A stretch of 64,000 bases of DNA from an uncultured Bacteroidota bacterium (lineage in GTDB: Bacteria; Bacteroidota; Bacteroidia; Flavobacteriales; Flavobacteriaceae), in assembly GCA_902535165.1 (NCBI GenBank), contig CACASE010000002.1:62001-126000 (forward strand), written 5' to 3'. Below the pieces are notes generated by a model. It was given only the letters and a program-made list of their open reading frames with translations, ran no database searches and was not told the origin of the DNA. Each line of letters begins with the position of its first letter. Position 1 is the first letter of the stretch. Made by a program: the position numbers and the translations under genes. Shown here piece after piece: positions 26,354 to 34,962 of this stretch.

Positions 26354-27058
26354 ATGTCTTACAAAAGAGTTTTATTAAAATTAAGCGGTGAAGCATTATT
26401 GGGTGAAAAATCTTATGGTGTTGATCCCAAAAGAATTCTTGCATATAGTAAAGAAATTAAAGAAATTGTTGACTCTGGTATTGAGTTAGCGATTGTTATT
26501 GGTGGAGGTAATATCTTTAGAGGTGTTTCTGGTGCAAGTAATGGAATTGACAGGGTACAAGCAGATTATATGGGAATGTTAGCTACTGTAATTAACGGCT
26601 TAGCTCTTCAAAGCAGTCTTGAGGATCTTAAAATACAAACTAGATTACAAACTGCTTTTAATATTGAAGCCGTAGCCGAACCTTATATTAAAAGAAAAGC
26701 TGTTAGGCACTTAGAAAAGAAAAGAGTTGTAATATTTAGCGCAGGCACTGGAAATCCTTTTTTCACAACAGACTCTGCAGCAGTTTTAAGGGCTATTGAA
26801 ATAAATGCAGATGTAATATTAAAAGGGACAAGAGTAGATGGAATTTTTGATAATGATCCTGAAAAAAGTAAAGACGCTGTTAAATTTAAACAGATAAGTT
26901 ATGATGATGTGATAGCCAAAAAACTTAAAGTTATGGATTCAACGGCATTCACCTTGAGTAAAGAAAATAAATTACCAATTATTGTTTTTAATATGAATAA
27001 AGAAGGAAATCTGAAAAAAATCATCAAGGGGGAAAAAGTTGGTACAATAGTAAATTAA
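26354..27058 (+). CDS. pyrH: UMP kinase
   Basis: Hexameric amino-acid-kinase-fold enzyme that phosphorylates UMP to UDP in pyrimidine synthesis. 234 residues with KRVLLKLSGEALLG at the N-terminus, VIGGGNIFRG, FSAGTGNPFFTTDSAA and the late DSTAF motif. It is followed 1 bp later by frr, giving the conserved tsf-pyrH-frr order. Confidence 0.97.
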   Translation: MSYKRVLLKLSGEALLGEKSYGVDPKRILAYSKEIKEIVDSGIELAIVIGGGNIFRGVSGASNGIDRVQADYMGMLATVINGLALQSSLEDLKIQTRLQTAFNIEAVAEPYIKRKAVRHLEKKRVVIFSAGTGNPFFTTDSAAVLRAIEINADVILKGTRVDGIFDNDPEKSKDAVKFKQISYDDVIAKKLKVMDSTAFTLSKENKLPIIVFNMNKEGNLKKIIKGEKVGTIVN

Positions 27059-27059
27059 T

Positions 27060-27611
27060 ATGGAAGAATTAGATTTTATAATTGAAAGTTCAAAAGAATT
27101 AATGGATAACTCAATCATTTATTTGGAGAAGGAGCTTGTGAATATTAGGGCTGGTAAAGCAAATCCCAATATGTTATCATCTGTTAATGTTGAATATTAC
27201 GGCGTTATGACACCACTTAGTCAGATTTCTAATATAAGTACACCAGACTCTCAAACAATCTCTATCCAACCATGGGAAAAAGATAAATTACAAGATATCG
27301 AAAAAGCAATTCTTGCTAGTAATTTAGGATTTAATCCAATGAATAATGGTGAGTCAATTTTAATCAATATCCCTCCTCTAACTGAAGAAAGAAGAATTGA
27401 ATTAGTGAAAGTTGCAAAGTCTGAAGTAGAAAAAGCAAAAGTGAGTATTAGAAATGCACGAAAAGAAGCGAATAATGAAATAAGAAAGTCAGATTTTTCA
27501 GAAGATTTAAAAAGTAATTATGAGCAAGATATTCAAGATCTTACTGATAAATTTATTAGTAAAACTGATAATATTTTAGCTATTAAAGAAAAGGAAATTT
27601 TATCAATATAA
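27060..27611 (+). CDS. frr: Ribosome recycling factor
   Basis: Splits post-termination ribosomes together with EF-G. 183 residues with the helical-bundle signature: an N-terminal helix ending LVNIRAGKANP, the beta domain VEYYGVMTPLSQISNIS, then LTEERRIELVKVAK. It sits between pyrH (1 bp) and asnS (1 bp). Confidence 0.97.
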   Translation: MEELDFIIESSKELMDNSIIYLEKELVNIRAGKANPNMLSSVNVEYYGVMTPLSQISNISTPDSQTISIQPWEKDKLQDIEKAILASNLGFNPMNNGESILINIPPLTEERRIELVKVAKSEVEKAKVSIRNARKEANNEIRKSDFSEDLKSNYEQDIQDLTDKFISKTDNILAIKEKEILSI

Positions 27612-27612
27612 T

Positions 27613-29049
27613 ATGTCTAAAAATATTGAAATAAAAAGTGTTTTTAAAATTAAAAATGTTGGTGACAATGTTTCGATCAGTGGATGGGTTAAAACATTTA
27701 GATCAAATAGATTTATTGCTTTAAATGATGGCTCATGCTTAGAAGATATTCAATGTGTAATTAATTTTGAGGAGATTGACAATGAAATTTTATCAAAAAT
27801 AAATACTGGTACATCTCTTAATATTGAGGGAGAAATTGTAAAAAGCCAGGGCAAAGGACAAAGCATTGAAATTTTAGTTAAAAAAATTAATATTCTTGGC
27901 TTAAGTGATCCTGATAAATATCCTATACAACCTAAAAAACATTCTTTTGAATTTTTGAGAGAAAATGCACATTTAAGAGTTAGAACAAAGACAATTAGCT
28001 CAGTTATGAGGATTAGATCTGAAGTTTCATATGCTATTCACAAATTCTTTAATGAAAATAATTTTTATTATGTACATACACCTATTATTACGGGAAGTGA
28101 TGCAGAAGGAGCTGGTGAGATGTTCAAAGTAACAACTCTTGATTTAAATAAAATACCCAAAGACTCTAATGGAGAAATTGATTTTACAGCTGATTTTTTC
28201 TCAAAAGAAACAAATCTTACAGTTTCTGGACAATTAGAAGCTGAATCTATGGCTCTTGGCTTAGGAAAGGTTTATACATTTGGGCCAACCTTCAGAGCTG
28301 AAAATTCAAATACTTCAAGGCATCTTGCAGAATTTTGGATGATTGAACCAGAAATGGCTTTTTACGAGCTTGATGATAATATTAATCTTGCAGAAGAATT
28401 CATTAAGTACATTATTAAGTATGTGTATAATAAATGTAAAAATGAGATTGTTTTTCTAAGTAACAGGTTAATAAAAGAAGAGCAAAATATCCCTAAAAAT
28501 GAAAGAAGTGAATTAAGCTTAGAGGAACGAATAAATTTTGTCATTAATAATAAGTTTGTCAGAATCACATATACTGAAGCGTTTGAAATTCTAAAAAATT
28601 CCAAACCAAATAAAAAAGGAAAATTCAAATATCCATTGGATAATTGGGGTATTGATTTTCAAAGTGAGCATGAGAGATTTCTTGTAGAAAAATACTTTAA
28701 ATCACCTGTAGTTGTCTATGATTACCCATCTAAAATTAAAGCATTTTATATGAGAATGAATGATGATAATAAAACAGTAAGGGCAATGGATATCCTATTT
28801 CCTGGAATTGGGGAAATTGTTGGCGGTTCACAAAGGGAGGAAAGAATTGATGTACTAAAAGATAGAATCAAATCATTAAATATTGACGAGAAAGAACTTT
28901 GGTGGTACTTAGATTTAAGAAAATTTGGCACTGTAAAACATAGTGGTTTTGGATTAGGTCTTGAAAGACTAATTTTATTTATTACAGGGATGAGTAACAT
29001 TCGTGATGTAATTCCATTTCCTAGAACACCTAAAAACGCTGATTTTTAA
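27613..29049 (+). CDS. asnS: Asparaginyl-tRNA synthetase
   Basis: Class IIb synthetase that charges tRNA-Asn, 478 residues. An OB-fold anticodon-binding domain (1-110) is followed by the catalytic core: YVHTPIITGSDAEGAGEMF, the motif 2 region FRAENSNTSRHLAEFWMIEPEMAF, and the motif 3 region HSGFGLGLERLILFITG. The presence of a direct AsnRS suggests Asn-tRNA is made without the amidotransferase route. Confidence 0.97.
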   Translation: MSKNIEIKSVFKIKNVGDNVSISGWVKTFRSNRFIALNDGSCLEDIQCVINFEEIDNEILSKINTGTSLNIEGEIVKSQGKGQSIEILVKKINILGLSDPDKYPIQPKKHSFEFLRENAHLRVRTKTISSVMRIRSEVSYAIHKFFNENNFYYVHTPIITGSDAEGAGEMFKVTTLDLNKIPKDSNGEIDFTADFFSKETNLTVSGQLEAESMALGLGKVYTFGPTFRAENSNTSRHLAEFWMIEPEMAFYELDDNINLAEEFIKYIIKYVYNKCKNEIVFLSNRLIKEEQNIPKNERSELSLEERINFVINNKFVRITYTEAFEILKNSKPNKKGKFKYPLDNWGIDFQSEHERFLVEKYFKSPVVVYDYPSKIKAFYMRMNDDNKTVRAMDILFPGIGEIVGGSQREERIDVLKDRIKSLNIDEKELWWYLDLRKFGTVKHSGFGLGLERLILFITGMSNIRDVIPFPRTPKNADF

Positions 29050-29069
29050 ATTTTATCCCTGTTATTTTG

Positions 29070-29077
29070 TAATTTTG
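29070..29077 (+). promoter_or_regulatory. Candidate -7 element of rpoN
   Basis: TAATTTTG fits TAnnTTTG, 13 nt before the rpoN ATG in the 41-bp gap after asnS. No clear -33 box. Confidence 0.35.
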
Positions 29078-29090
29078 ATTAAATAAAATT

Positions 29091-30536
29091 ATGTTAAATC
29101 AAAAGTTACAATTAAAACTTTCACAGAAATTATCTCCTCAGCAGATTCAGTTGATGAAGTTAATTCAATTGTCAACTCTTGAATTTGAACAAAGACTTTC
29201 TAGAGAAATTGAAGAAAATCCAGCATTAGATACTGTTGATGAAAGTCAAGAAATTGACAATGATTTTGAATATAATCAAGACAGTGAAAAGCAAGAAAAA
29301 TCAGATGATGAAATTGATATTTCTGAATATCTATCTGATGATGATATACCTGATTACAATTTAAAATCTAATAATTACAGTGAAGAAAATGAAAGGGCAA
29401 TTCCTTATGCAGCAGGGACTTCATTCAATCAATTTCTTAAAAATCAACTACATTCTTTTTCTTTTAATAATGAAGACTTAGAAATTGCTGAATTTATTTT
29501 AGGCAGTTTAGATCAGTTTGGCTATTTAAGAAGAGATTTAATTGATATTTCTGATGATTTAGCTTTCACTTTGGGAATTAATGCTGATGAAAACAAAATT
29601 CAAAAAATACTTGATAAAATATATCTTTTAGATCCAGCTGGTATTGGTGCAAAGAATCTTCAAGAATGTTTATACCTACAATTAAAAAGAAAGAAAACCA
29701 CTAAAAACATATCAAATGCAGTTAAAATAATAAAAGATTTATTTGATGAATTTTCAAAAAGACACTTTGATAAGATTAAAGCCAAATTAAATATTAGTGA
29801 TGAGGATTTAAGAGAAAGTATTTCTGAAATAGAAAAGTTGAATCCTAAACCAGGTGGAGCATATAATGAAAATACAAAAATGAACTCATCAATAGTACCT
29901 GACTTTACTGTTGAGGTTATTGATGGAGAAATAAAATTAAAATTAAATTCTAGAAATGCTCCAGACTTATATGTTTCTAATGAATACAAAAATATGTTAT
30001 CAGGCTATTCCGAATCAAAAGAGAAAACTAAAAGTCAAAAAGATGCTGTAATGTTTATTAAACAAAAACTTGATTCTGCTAAATGGTTTATTGAAGCAAT
30101 AAAGCAAAGAAATCAGACCTTAATAATGACAATGTCAGCAATTGTAGATTTTCAAAAAGAATATTTTATTACTGGAGATGAAAAGAAATTAAAACCAATG
30201 ATTTTAAAAGATATTGCTGAGGAAATAACTATGGATATATCAACAATTTCAAGAGTTGCCAACAGTAAATATGTAGATACGCCTTATGGAACTAAACTAA
30301 TAAAATCATTTTTTTCAGAGGGGATTAAAAATTCTAAAGGGGAAGATATTTCTACTATTGAGGTTAAAAAAACGCTTGAATCCATTATAGAGTCAGAAGA
30401 CAAGAAAAAACCTCTGACAGATGATCAGTTAACTAAACTCTTAAATAAAGAAGGCTACCCAATAGCCAGGAGGACAGTTGCAAAATACAGAGAAATGATT
30501 GGTGCTCCAGTTGCCAGACTTAGGAGAAAATTATAA
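29091..30536 (+). CDS. rpoN: RNA polymerase sigma-54 factor
   Basis: Alternative sigma factor for enhancer-dependent promoters, 481 residues. Region I is Gln-rich (KLSQKLSPQQIQLMKLIQL), region II is acidic (about 45-95), the core-binding domain follows, and the C-terminus carries the HTH and the RpoN box ARRTVAKYRE. No AAA+ activator is encoded in this window. Its stop overlaps the next gene's start (TAATG). Confidence 0.96.
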   Translation: MLNQKLQLKLSQKLSPQQIQLMKLIQLSTLEFEQRLSREIEENPALDTVDESQEIDNDFEYNQDSEKQEKSDDEIDISEYLSDDDIPDYNLKSNNYSEENERAIPYAAGTSFNQFLKNQLHSFSFNNEDLEIAEFILGSLDQFGYLRRDLIDISDDLAFTLGINADENKIQKILDKIYLLDPAGIGAKNLQECLYLQLKRKKTTKNISNAVKIIKDLFDEFSKRHFDKIKAKLNISDEDLRESISEIEKLNPKPGGAYNENTKMNSSIVPDFTVEVIDGEIKLKLNSRNAPDLYVSNEYKNMLSGYSESKEKTKSQKDAVMFIKQKLDSAKWFIEAIKQRNQTLIMTMSAIVDFQKEYFITGDEKKLKPMILKDIAEEITMDISTISRVANSKYVDTPYGTKLIKSFFSEGIKNSKGEDISTIEVKKTLESIIESEDKKKPLTDDQLTKLLNKEGYPIARRTVAKYREMIGAPVARLRRKL

Positions 30537-31408
30537 TGTCAAATCTTTCTATAGTAATTGTTAACTATAAGTCATGGACCCCCTTGACAATTTGTTTAGA
30601 TAGTTTATTAAATCAAAAAAAAATTACTCCTAAAATTATTGTTTTAGACAACAATTCTGATGATACTAAGTTTATGGAATTTAAATCAAAATATAAATCA
30701 ATTCATTGGATTAAAAATCAGGATAATTATGGATTTTCAAAAGCTTGTAATATTGGCTCAAAAATAGTTAAAACAGAATGGATATTATTTTTGAATCCGG
30801 ACGCATTAATACCTAAAGATTGTCTTGAAAAATTAATGAATAAAGTTTCAAATGAAAAAAATAAAATTATTGGAATAAAGCAACTTAATGAAAAAGATGA
30901 AGATACATATGCTTATGGAAATTTTTTAAGTTATTATTCAATAAATGGAATATTAAGGTTTATATACAGAATTCTAAATAATCAAACCAATAAAATACTA
31001 AGTAAAAAGAAAAGCTTTAGTCCAGATTGGATTTCAGGATCATTCATTTTAATCAAAAAAAAGGATTTTGATAAAATAGGTGGATGGGATGAAGATTTTT
31101 TTATGTACTATGAGGATATGGATATATGCAAAAGAGCTTTAAGATTTAATATCAAAACCAAGTTTTATAATGATTTATACTGTTATCACTTTCATGGCAA
31201 ATCTTCAAGGTTTGATTACAAAACAAAGATCAATTCAAAAACTCAAGTTATTAGATCATCACATATCTTTATTAAAAAACATTATGGTGCTTTAAATGCA
31301 AAATTGATTTCATTGCTTTTATTTTCCTCTCAACTAATTGAGTTAATAGTTCTATCTCTATTTATAAAAGAAAAAAGGGAAATTCTTAACAAGCTTATTA
31401 AAAGCTAG
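30536..31408 (+). CDS. Glycosyltransferase family 2
   Basis: GT-A fold glycosyltransferase of 290 residues, likely acting at the cytoplasmic face on surface polysaccharide or glycolipid. Visible are SIVIVNYKSWTPLTICLDSL, the nucleotide-binding VLDNNSDDT, the metal-site region FLNPDALIP, and the acceptor-side signature GGWDEDFFMYYEDMDICKRA. A short hydrophobic C-terminus may contact the membrane. It resembles rhamnosyltransferase-type enzymes, but the substrate cannot be read from the sequence. Translationally coupled to rpoN; shares the stop tetranucleotide CTAG with the convergent DUF4270 gene. Confidence 0.88.
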   Translation: MSNLSIVIVNYKSWTPLTICLDSLLNQKKITPKIIVLDNNSDDTKFMEFKSKYKSIHWIKNQDNYGFSKACNIGSKIVKTEWILFLNPDALIPKDCLEKLMNKVSNEKNKIIGIKQLNEKDEDTYAYGNFLSYYSINGILRFIYRILNNQTNKILSKKKSFSPDWISGSFILIKKKDFDKIGGWDEDFFMYYEDMDICKRALRFNIKTKFYNDLYCYHFHGKSSRFDYKTKINSKTQVIRSSHIFIKKHYGALNAKLISLLLFSSQLIELIVLSLFIKEKREILNKLIKS

Positions 31409-33216
31409 TTGTTTATTTCTGTATAAAATAATTCTAACCTAAACCTTTTATCATAATTAATTGGTTCAGGATTCGGCCCATATAGTATAGTACCTAAAGG
31501 GTTAATTACAGTTGATATTGGAATATATTCAAGTTCATCTGTACTTTTTAGCTCAGTATTTACTGCATTTGTAATGTCAGATGTAACTACTAGTCCTAAT
31601 TTTTTATTTAATGAATCATTTCTTATTATGTTTTTAACATGTTCAGAAATTCTAATTTTATACTTTATCCCATTTCTGTCTTCATCAATCTCAATCAATC
31701 CACTATGCACAGTTTTTTGATCTTTTGGTTTTTGCCCTTGAGACTGATCGACGAAATAATCAATTACTGGTGCTTTACTTTCAATATCATATAAATAAAT
31801 TCTAGATGGTTCAATTATTCCTCCGCTAATATCAACTGCATCCTTGTCGATATACATAGTTAAATTAGCTTCATTAATTAGCCATCCTTTTGACTTTATT
31901 TCACCTAAAATATCACTTCCAGTACCATCATCAAAAAGATTAATCTCCATCATTATACCTTCACCACCTTTTAGATAAACTCTTTTCAGATCTTGATTAG
32001 CGCTAGTCAAAGCATTTGAAATTTCAATAGAATAAGGGTCTTGTTTTATAATATTTATTTGATTACCAGTTAAATTAAGTTTAAATGTCTTTTCTTCTCT
32101 ATCAATCGTATCATCAGATGTGTCATCAGTGGTATCATTTCTATTATACTTATCATACTCATAAACAATATTAATTGAGGCATCAGAATAATTTAACATT
32201 AATAAAAGTGGATCAGAAAAATCATATGCACTTAAAAAAAGACCTTTAAAATATAAACTAAAATTATCTTGATTTGCTAAGTCAATATTACCTTCTTGAT
32301 CAATGATTTTAGATTGCATGTAATCCTTGTCAATAGGTATTCTTAATCTTGGGGTTAACCTTTCTTTTACCTGTTCAGATTCATCAACATCATCAGTATC
32401 AGGATCATCCTCTTTATAAATAACAACCTCATCAGTATCAATTTCAATTTCATCATCAAAGAGAATTTTACCTCTAAAATTTTCTATCTCATTATCATCC
32501 GAGTAATACTTTAGGAATGTTTCAAAATTATTAGATGGATCATAAGTACTTAAAAAATAATCTAATTCTTGAACCTTTATTTTAAAGTTTGCATCCTTAT
32601 TGCCTATTAGAGAATCAATATCATATACTGTAGCACCCTGCCTTGGATTAACTGTGTCGGTATCAACATTATCAAGAATACCATCATCATCAGTGTCTGG
32701 ATCTAATGGATCTGTTCCGTTACTTCTCTCAAGAACATCAGATAGACCATCTCCATCGCTATCACTATATATATCAAATGGATCAACATCATATGCATCA
32801 ATAACACCATCGCCATCTGAATCAAAAGTGTTATTGAAAAATGGGATATCTAAATATGCATCAACAACTATCTCATTTTCTGGGATAATTAATATATTGG
32901 AATCATCACCTTCTAACTCCTTAGCTTGACTTGTAATGCCAAAGATTGGATTTAACTCATCTAAAGTTAACTGGGAAACAAAAGTAGCTTCTCTATTTCC
33001 AAAAATATCATCTCCTATCTTACCTAGTTGATAAACAGGAAGGCCAATTGATTTAAATGCTGGTATTTTCTTTTGATTTATGAAAACATCGACATACTCA
33101 ACATTGGTTTCAAAAGTATCTGATCTTAAAAAATCTGTGCCAATATTATTATACTCTTTATTACATGACATAAAAATTAAAGAACAAAGAATAATTGAAA
33201 TGAATTTAATTCTCAT
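31405..33216 (-). CDS. DUF4270 lipoprotein with inserted thrombospondin type 3 repeats
   Basis: About 603 residues. The N-terminus is a lipoprotein signal (IILCSLIFMSC), then YNNIGTDFL and the DUF4270 body through to the typical end. Within the first third an Asp-rich block contains repeated DSDGDG and DTDDDG motifs of the calcium-binding thrombospondin type 3 kind, inserted between two strands of the DUF4270 fold. Function of the family is unknown. The ATG at 33216 is preferred; the one at 33234 adds six residues. The start overlaps the upstream glycogen-synthase-like gene, a pairing seen in related genomes. Confidence 0.85.
   Translation of the reverse strand: MRIKFISIILCSLIFMSCNKEYNNIGTDFLRSDTFETNVEYVDVFINQKKIPAFKSIGLPVYQLGKIGDDIFGNREATFVSQLTLDELNPIFGITSQAKELEGDDSNILIIPENEIVVDAYLDIPFFNNTFDSDGDGVIDAYDVDPFDIYSDSDGDGLSDVLERSNGTDPLDPDTDDDGILDNVDTDTVNPRQGATVYDIDSLIGNKDANFKIKVQELDYFLSTYDPSNNFETFLKYYSDDNEIENFRGKILFDDEIEIDTDEVVIYKEDDPDTDDVDESEQVKERLTPRLRIPIDKDYMQSKIIDQEGNIDLANQDNFSLYFKGLFLSAYDFSDPLLLMLNYSDASINIVYEYDKYNRNDTTDDTSDDTIDREEKTFKLNLTGNQINIIKQDPYSIEISNALTSANQDLKRVYLKGGEGIMMEINLFDDGTGSDILGEIKSKGWLINEANLTMYIDKDAVDISGGIIEPSRIYLYDIESKAPVIDYFVDQSQGQKPKDQKTVHSGLIEIDEDRNGIKYKIRISEHVKNIIRNDSLNKKLGLVVTSDITNAVNTELKSTDELEYIPISTVINPLGTILYGPNPEPINYDKRFRLELFYTEINN
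32650..32823 (-). repeat. Thrombospondin type 3-like repeat block inside DUF4270 gene
   Basis: Codons about 132-190 of the DUF4270 protein encode tandem calcium-binding motifs: DSDGDGVID, DSDGDGLSD and DTDDDGILD. Such blocks usually act as rigid calcium-dependent linkers in exported proteins. Confidence 0.75.
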
Positions 33217-34018
33217 TTGGTAAAATTTTTTCATAAAAATCTAAGTATTCCTTTTGAAAATCAATATTTGAAAAGCATTCCAGTACGGGAATTTTGGATT
33301 TTTTTATCATTTCAATATAATTTTTCTTAAGATCAGATGCAAAAATAACACCATCTGAAAATGCTAGAGAAATTCTGTATAAATTATCATAAGTTGGATT
33401 TTCAAGTATTGACAAATTTTTATCATCTATATCATCAAATTTTAACTTATTGATAATTTTTTTATCAAGCTTACCTTTAAGTTGATTATCATAAATAGAT
33501 ACAATTACTTTTGTATTTTCAAACATAAGATCATTATTGTAAAAGTTTTTAAGATATAGAGGCAGCAGTGATGCAATCCAGCCATGAACATGAATTAAAT
33601 CAGGTGTCCAATTTAATTTTTTAATCGTTTCTATAATACCTTTTGCAAAGAATATTGATCTTTCGTCATTATCTTTGTAAAGTTTGCCGTTTTTATCACA
33701 TTCAACTAATCTATTTTTGAAATAATCTTCACTGTCAATAAAATATACTTGCATACGTTCCTTAGGGATTGACGCAACTTTTAAAATTAAAGGCATATCC
33801 ATATCATCAATTATGAGATTGATTCCTGATAATCTAATTACTTCGTGCAATTGGTGCCTTCTTTCATTTATAATACCATACTTAGGTATAAAAATTCTAG
33901 TCTGACCACCATTTTCATTTACCATCTTAGGCAAACTATAAGTCATATTTGCTATATCGGTTTGAGGCATATAAGGGATTACCTCAGAGGAAACATATAA
34001 AATTTTTTTTCCTTTCAT
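33206..34018 (-). CDS. Glycogen/starch synthase N-terminal-domain-like protein
   Basis: 270 residues similar only to the N-terminal Rossmann domain of GT5 glycogen synthases (KKILYVSSEVIPYM, LPKMVNENGGQTRIFIPKYG, LIHVHGWIASLLPLYLK). Full enzymes are about 470-500 residues with a second Rossmann domain, and carry KTGGL for ADP-glucose binding; here that position reads PQTDIAN and the second domain is absent. It is therefore probably not a working glycogen synthase by itself. It sits between DUF4270 and divergent panC, a known arrangement in Flavobacteriia. The ATG at 34018 is preferred to a longer start at 34045 that lies in the promoter region. Confidence 0.8.
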   Translation of the reverse strand: MKGKKILYVSSEVIPYMPQTDIANMTYSLPKMVNENGGQTRIFIPKYGIINERRHQLHEVIRLSGINLIIDDMDMPLILKVASIPKERMQVYFIDSEDYFKNRLVECDKNGKLYKDNDERSIFFAKGIIETIKKLNWTPDLIHVHGWIASLLPLYLKNFYNNDLMFENTKVIVSIYDNQLKGKLDKKIINKLKFDDIDDKNLSILENPTYDNLYRISLAFSDGVIFASDLKKNYIEMIKKSKIPVLECFSNIDFQKEYLDFYEKILPNEN

Positions 34019-34020
34019 AA

Positions 34021-34074
34021 ATCCTATCTTGTAATATAGGTCCACAAAATTACAAAAATTAAATAAGATAGGAT
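34021..34074. repeat. 10-bp inverted repeat in the divergent panC region
   Basis: ATCCTATCTT (34021-34030) and its perfect complement AAGATAGGAT (34065-34074) are separated by 34 bp. One arm touches the start region of the glycogen-synthase-like gene, the other lies just upstream of the panC -7 element. It could be an operator for a dimeric regulator. Confidence 0.5.
34045..34052 (-). promoter_or_regulatory. Candidate -7 element of the glycogen-synthase-like gene
   Basis: TAATTTTG on the minus strand, 26 nt before the ATG at 34018 and between the arms of the inverted repeat. No clear -33 box. Confidence 0.4.
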
Positions 34075-34083
34075 GTAAAGTGT

Positions 34084-34091
34084 TATGTTTG
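34084..34091 (+). promoter_or_regulatory. Candidate -7 element of panC
   Basis: TATGTTTG fits TAnnTTTG, 22 nt before the panC ATG at 34114. The right arm of the 10-bp inverted repeat lies 9 bp upstream, inside the would-be spacer region. Confidence 0.45.
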
Positions 34092-34113
34092 CATCTTGTT
34101 AAATTTTTCTTAA

Positions 34114-34959
34114 ATGAACATTGTTAAAACAAAAGCAGATTTATATAGATTATTAGATGAACAAAGATCTTTTTCTAACAAAATTGGCTTGGTACCAACG
34201 ATGGGATCATTACACATGGGTCATTTATCTTTAATTGAAGTTGCAAAAAGAAAATCTGATTTTGTTTGGGTAACGATTTTCATAAATCCAACACAATTTA
34301 ATGATGTTAATGATTTTAAATCTTATCCAAAAGAAATTGATGGTGACATAAAAAAAATTAGATCTATCTCTAAAGAAATAAATATTTTCATACCTAGTGT
34401 AGATGAAATGTACCCTGATAACATACCTTTAGAAAAATTTAATTTTGGCGACATTGATAATATATTAGAGGGTAAATTTCGTCCTGGTCATTTTAATGGT
34501 GTCGCAACCATCGTTAAAAAATTATTTGAAATCTTTGAGCCTTGTTTCGTTTTTTTTGGTGAAAAAGATTTTCAGCAAACTTTAATAATCAAAAAAATAA
34601 TATATAAATTTTTTCCAGAGATAAATATTATTATTTGTCCCACAATAAGAGATAAAAATGGTTTAGCATTAAGTTCTAGGAATAAACTTATCTCAAAAAA
34701 TTCTTTTTCAAAATGTGGGATAATTTTCGAAACATTACAATTTGCAAAGGCAAATTATATTAAAATAGATTTTGTTGATTTATTAGTTGCAATCAAAAGT
34801 AAAATTGAAACAATAAAAAACTTTGAGCTTGAGTATTTTGAAATAAGAGACGAGGAAAATTTAGTGATTTACAACCAAAATGATTATAAAAAAAGCTTTA
34901 GAGGTTTCATTTCAGTGAAAGTTGAAGGTGTGAGGCTGATAGATAATTTACCCTTTTAG
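34114..34959 (+). CDS. panC: Pantothenate synthetase
   Basis: Joins pantoate and beta-alanine with ATP in coenzyme A synthesis. 281 residues with the HIGH-like PTMGSLHMGH, the FINPTQFN motif, GEKDFQQ and SSRN, all characteristic of PanC. It is divergent from the glycogen-synthase-like gene and its 3' end stops 3 bp from the convergent tas-like gene. Confidence 0.96.
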   Translation: MNIVKTKADLYRLLDEQRSFSNKIGLVPTMGSLHMGHLSLIEVAKRKSDFVWVTIFINPTQFNDVNDFKSYPKEIDGDIKKIRSISKEINIFIPSVDEMYPDNIPLEKFNFGDIDNILEGKFRPGHFNGVATIVKKLFEIFEPCFVFFGEKDFQQTLIIKKIIYKFFPEINIIICPTIRDKNGLALSSRNKLISKNSFSKCGIIFETLQFAKANYIKIDFVDLLVAIKSKIETIKNFELEYFEIRDEENLVIYNQNDYKKSFRGFISVKVEGVRLIDNLPF

Positions 34960-34962
34960 AAA

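Noticed and set aside
33206-34018. Annotation as a complete glycogen synthase
   Set aside because: Only the N-terminal domain is present and the ADP-glucose motif is missing.
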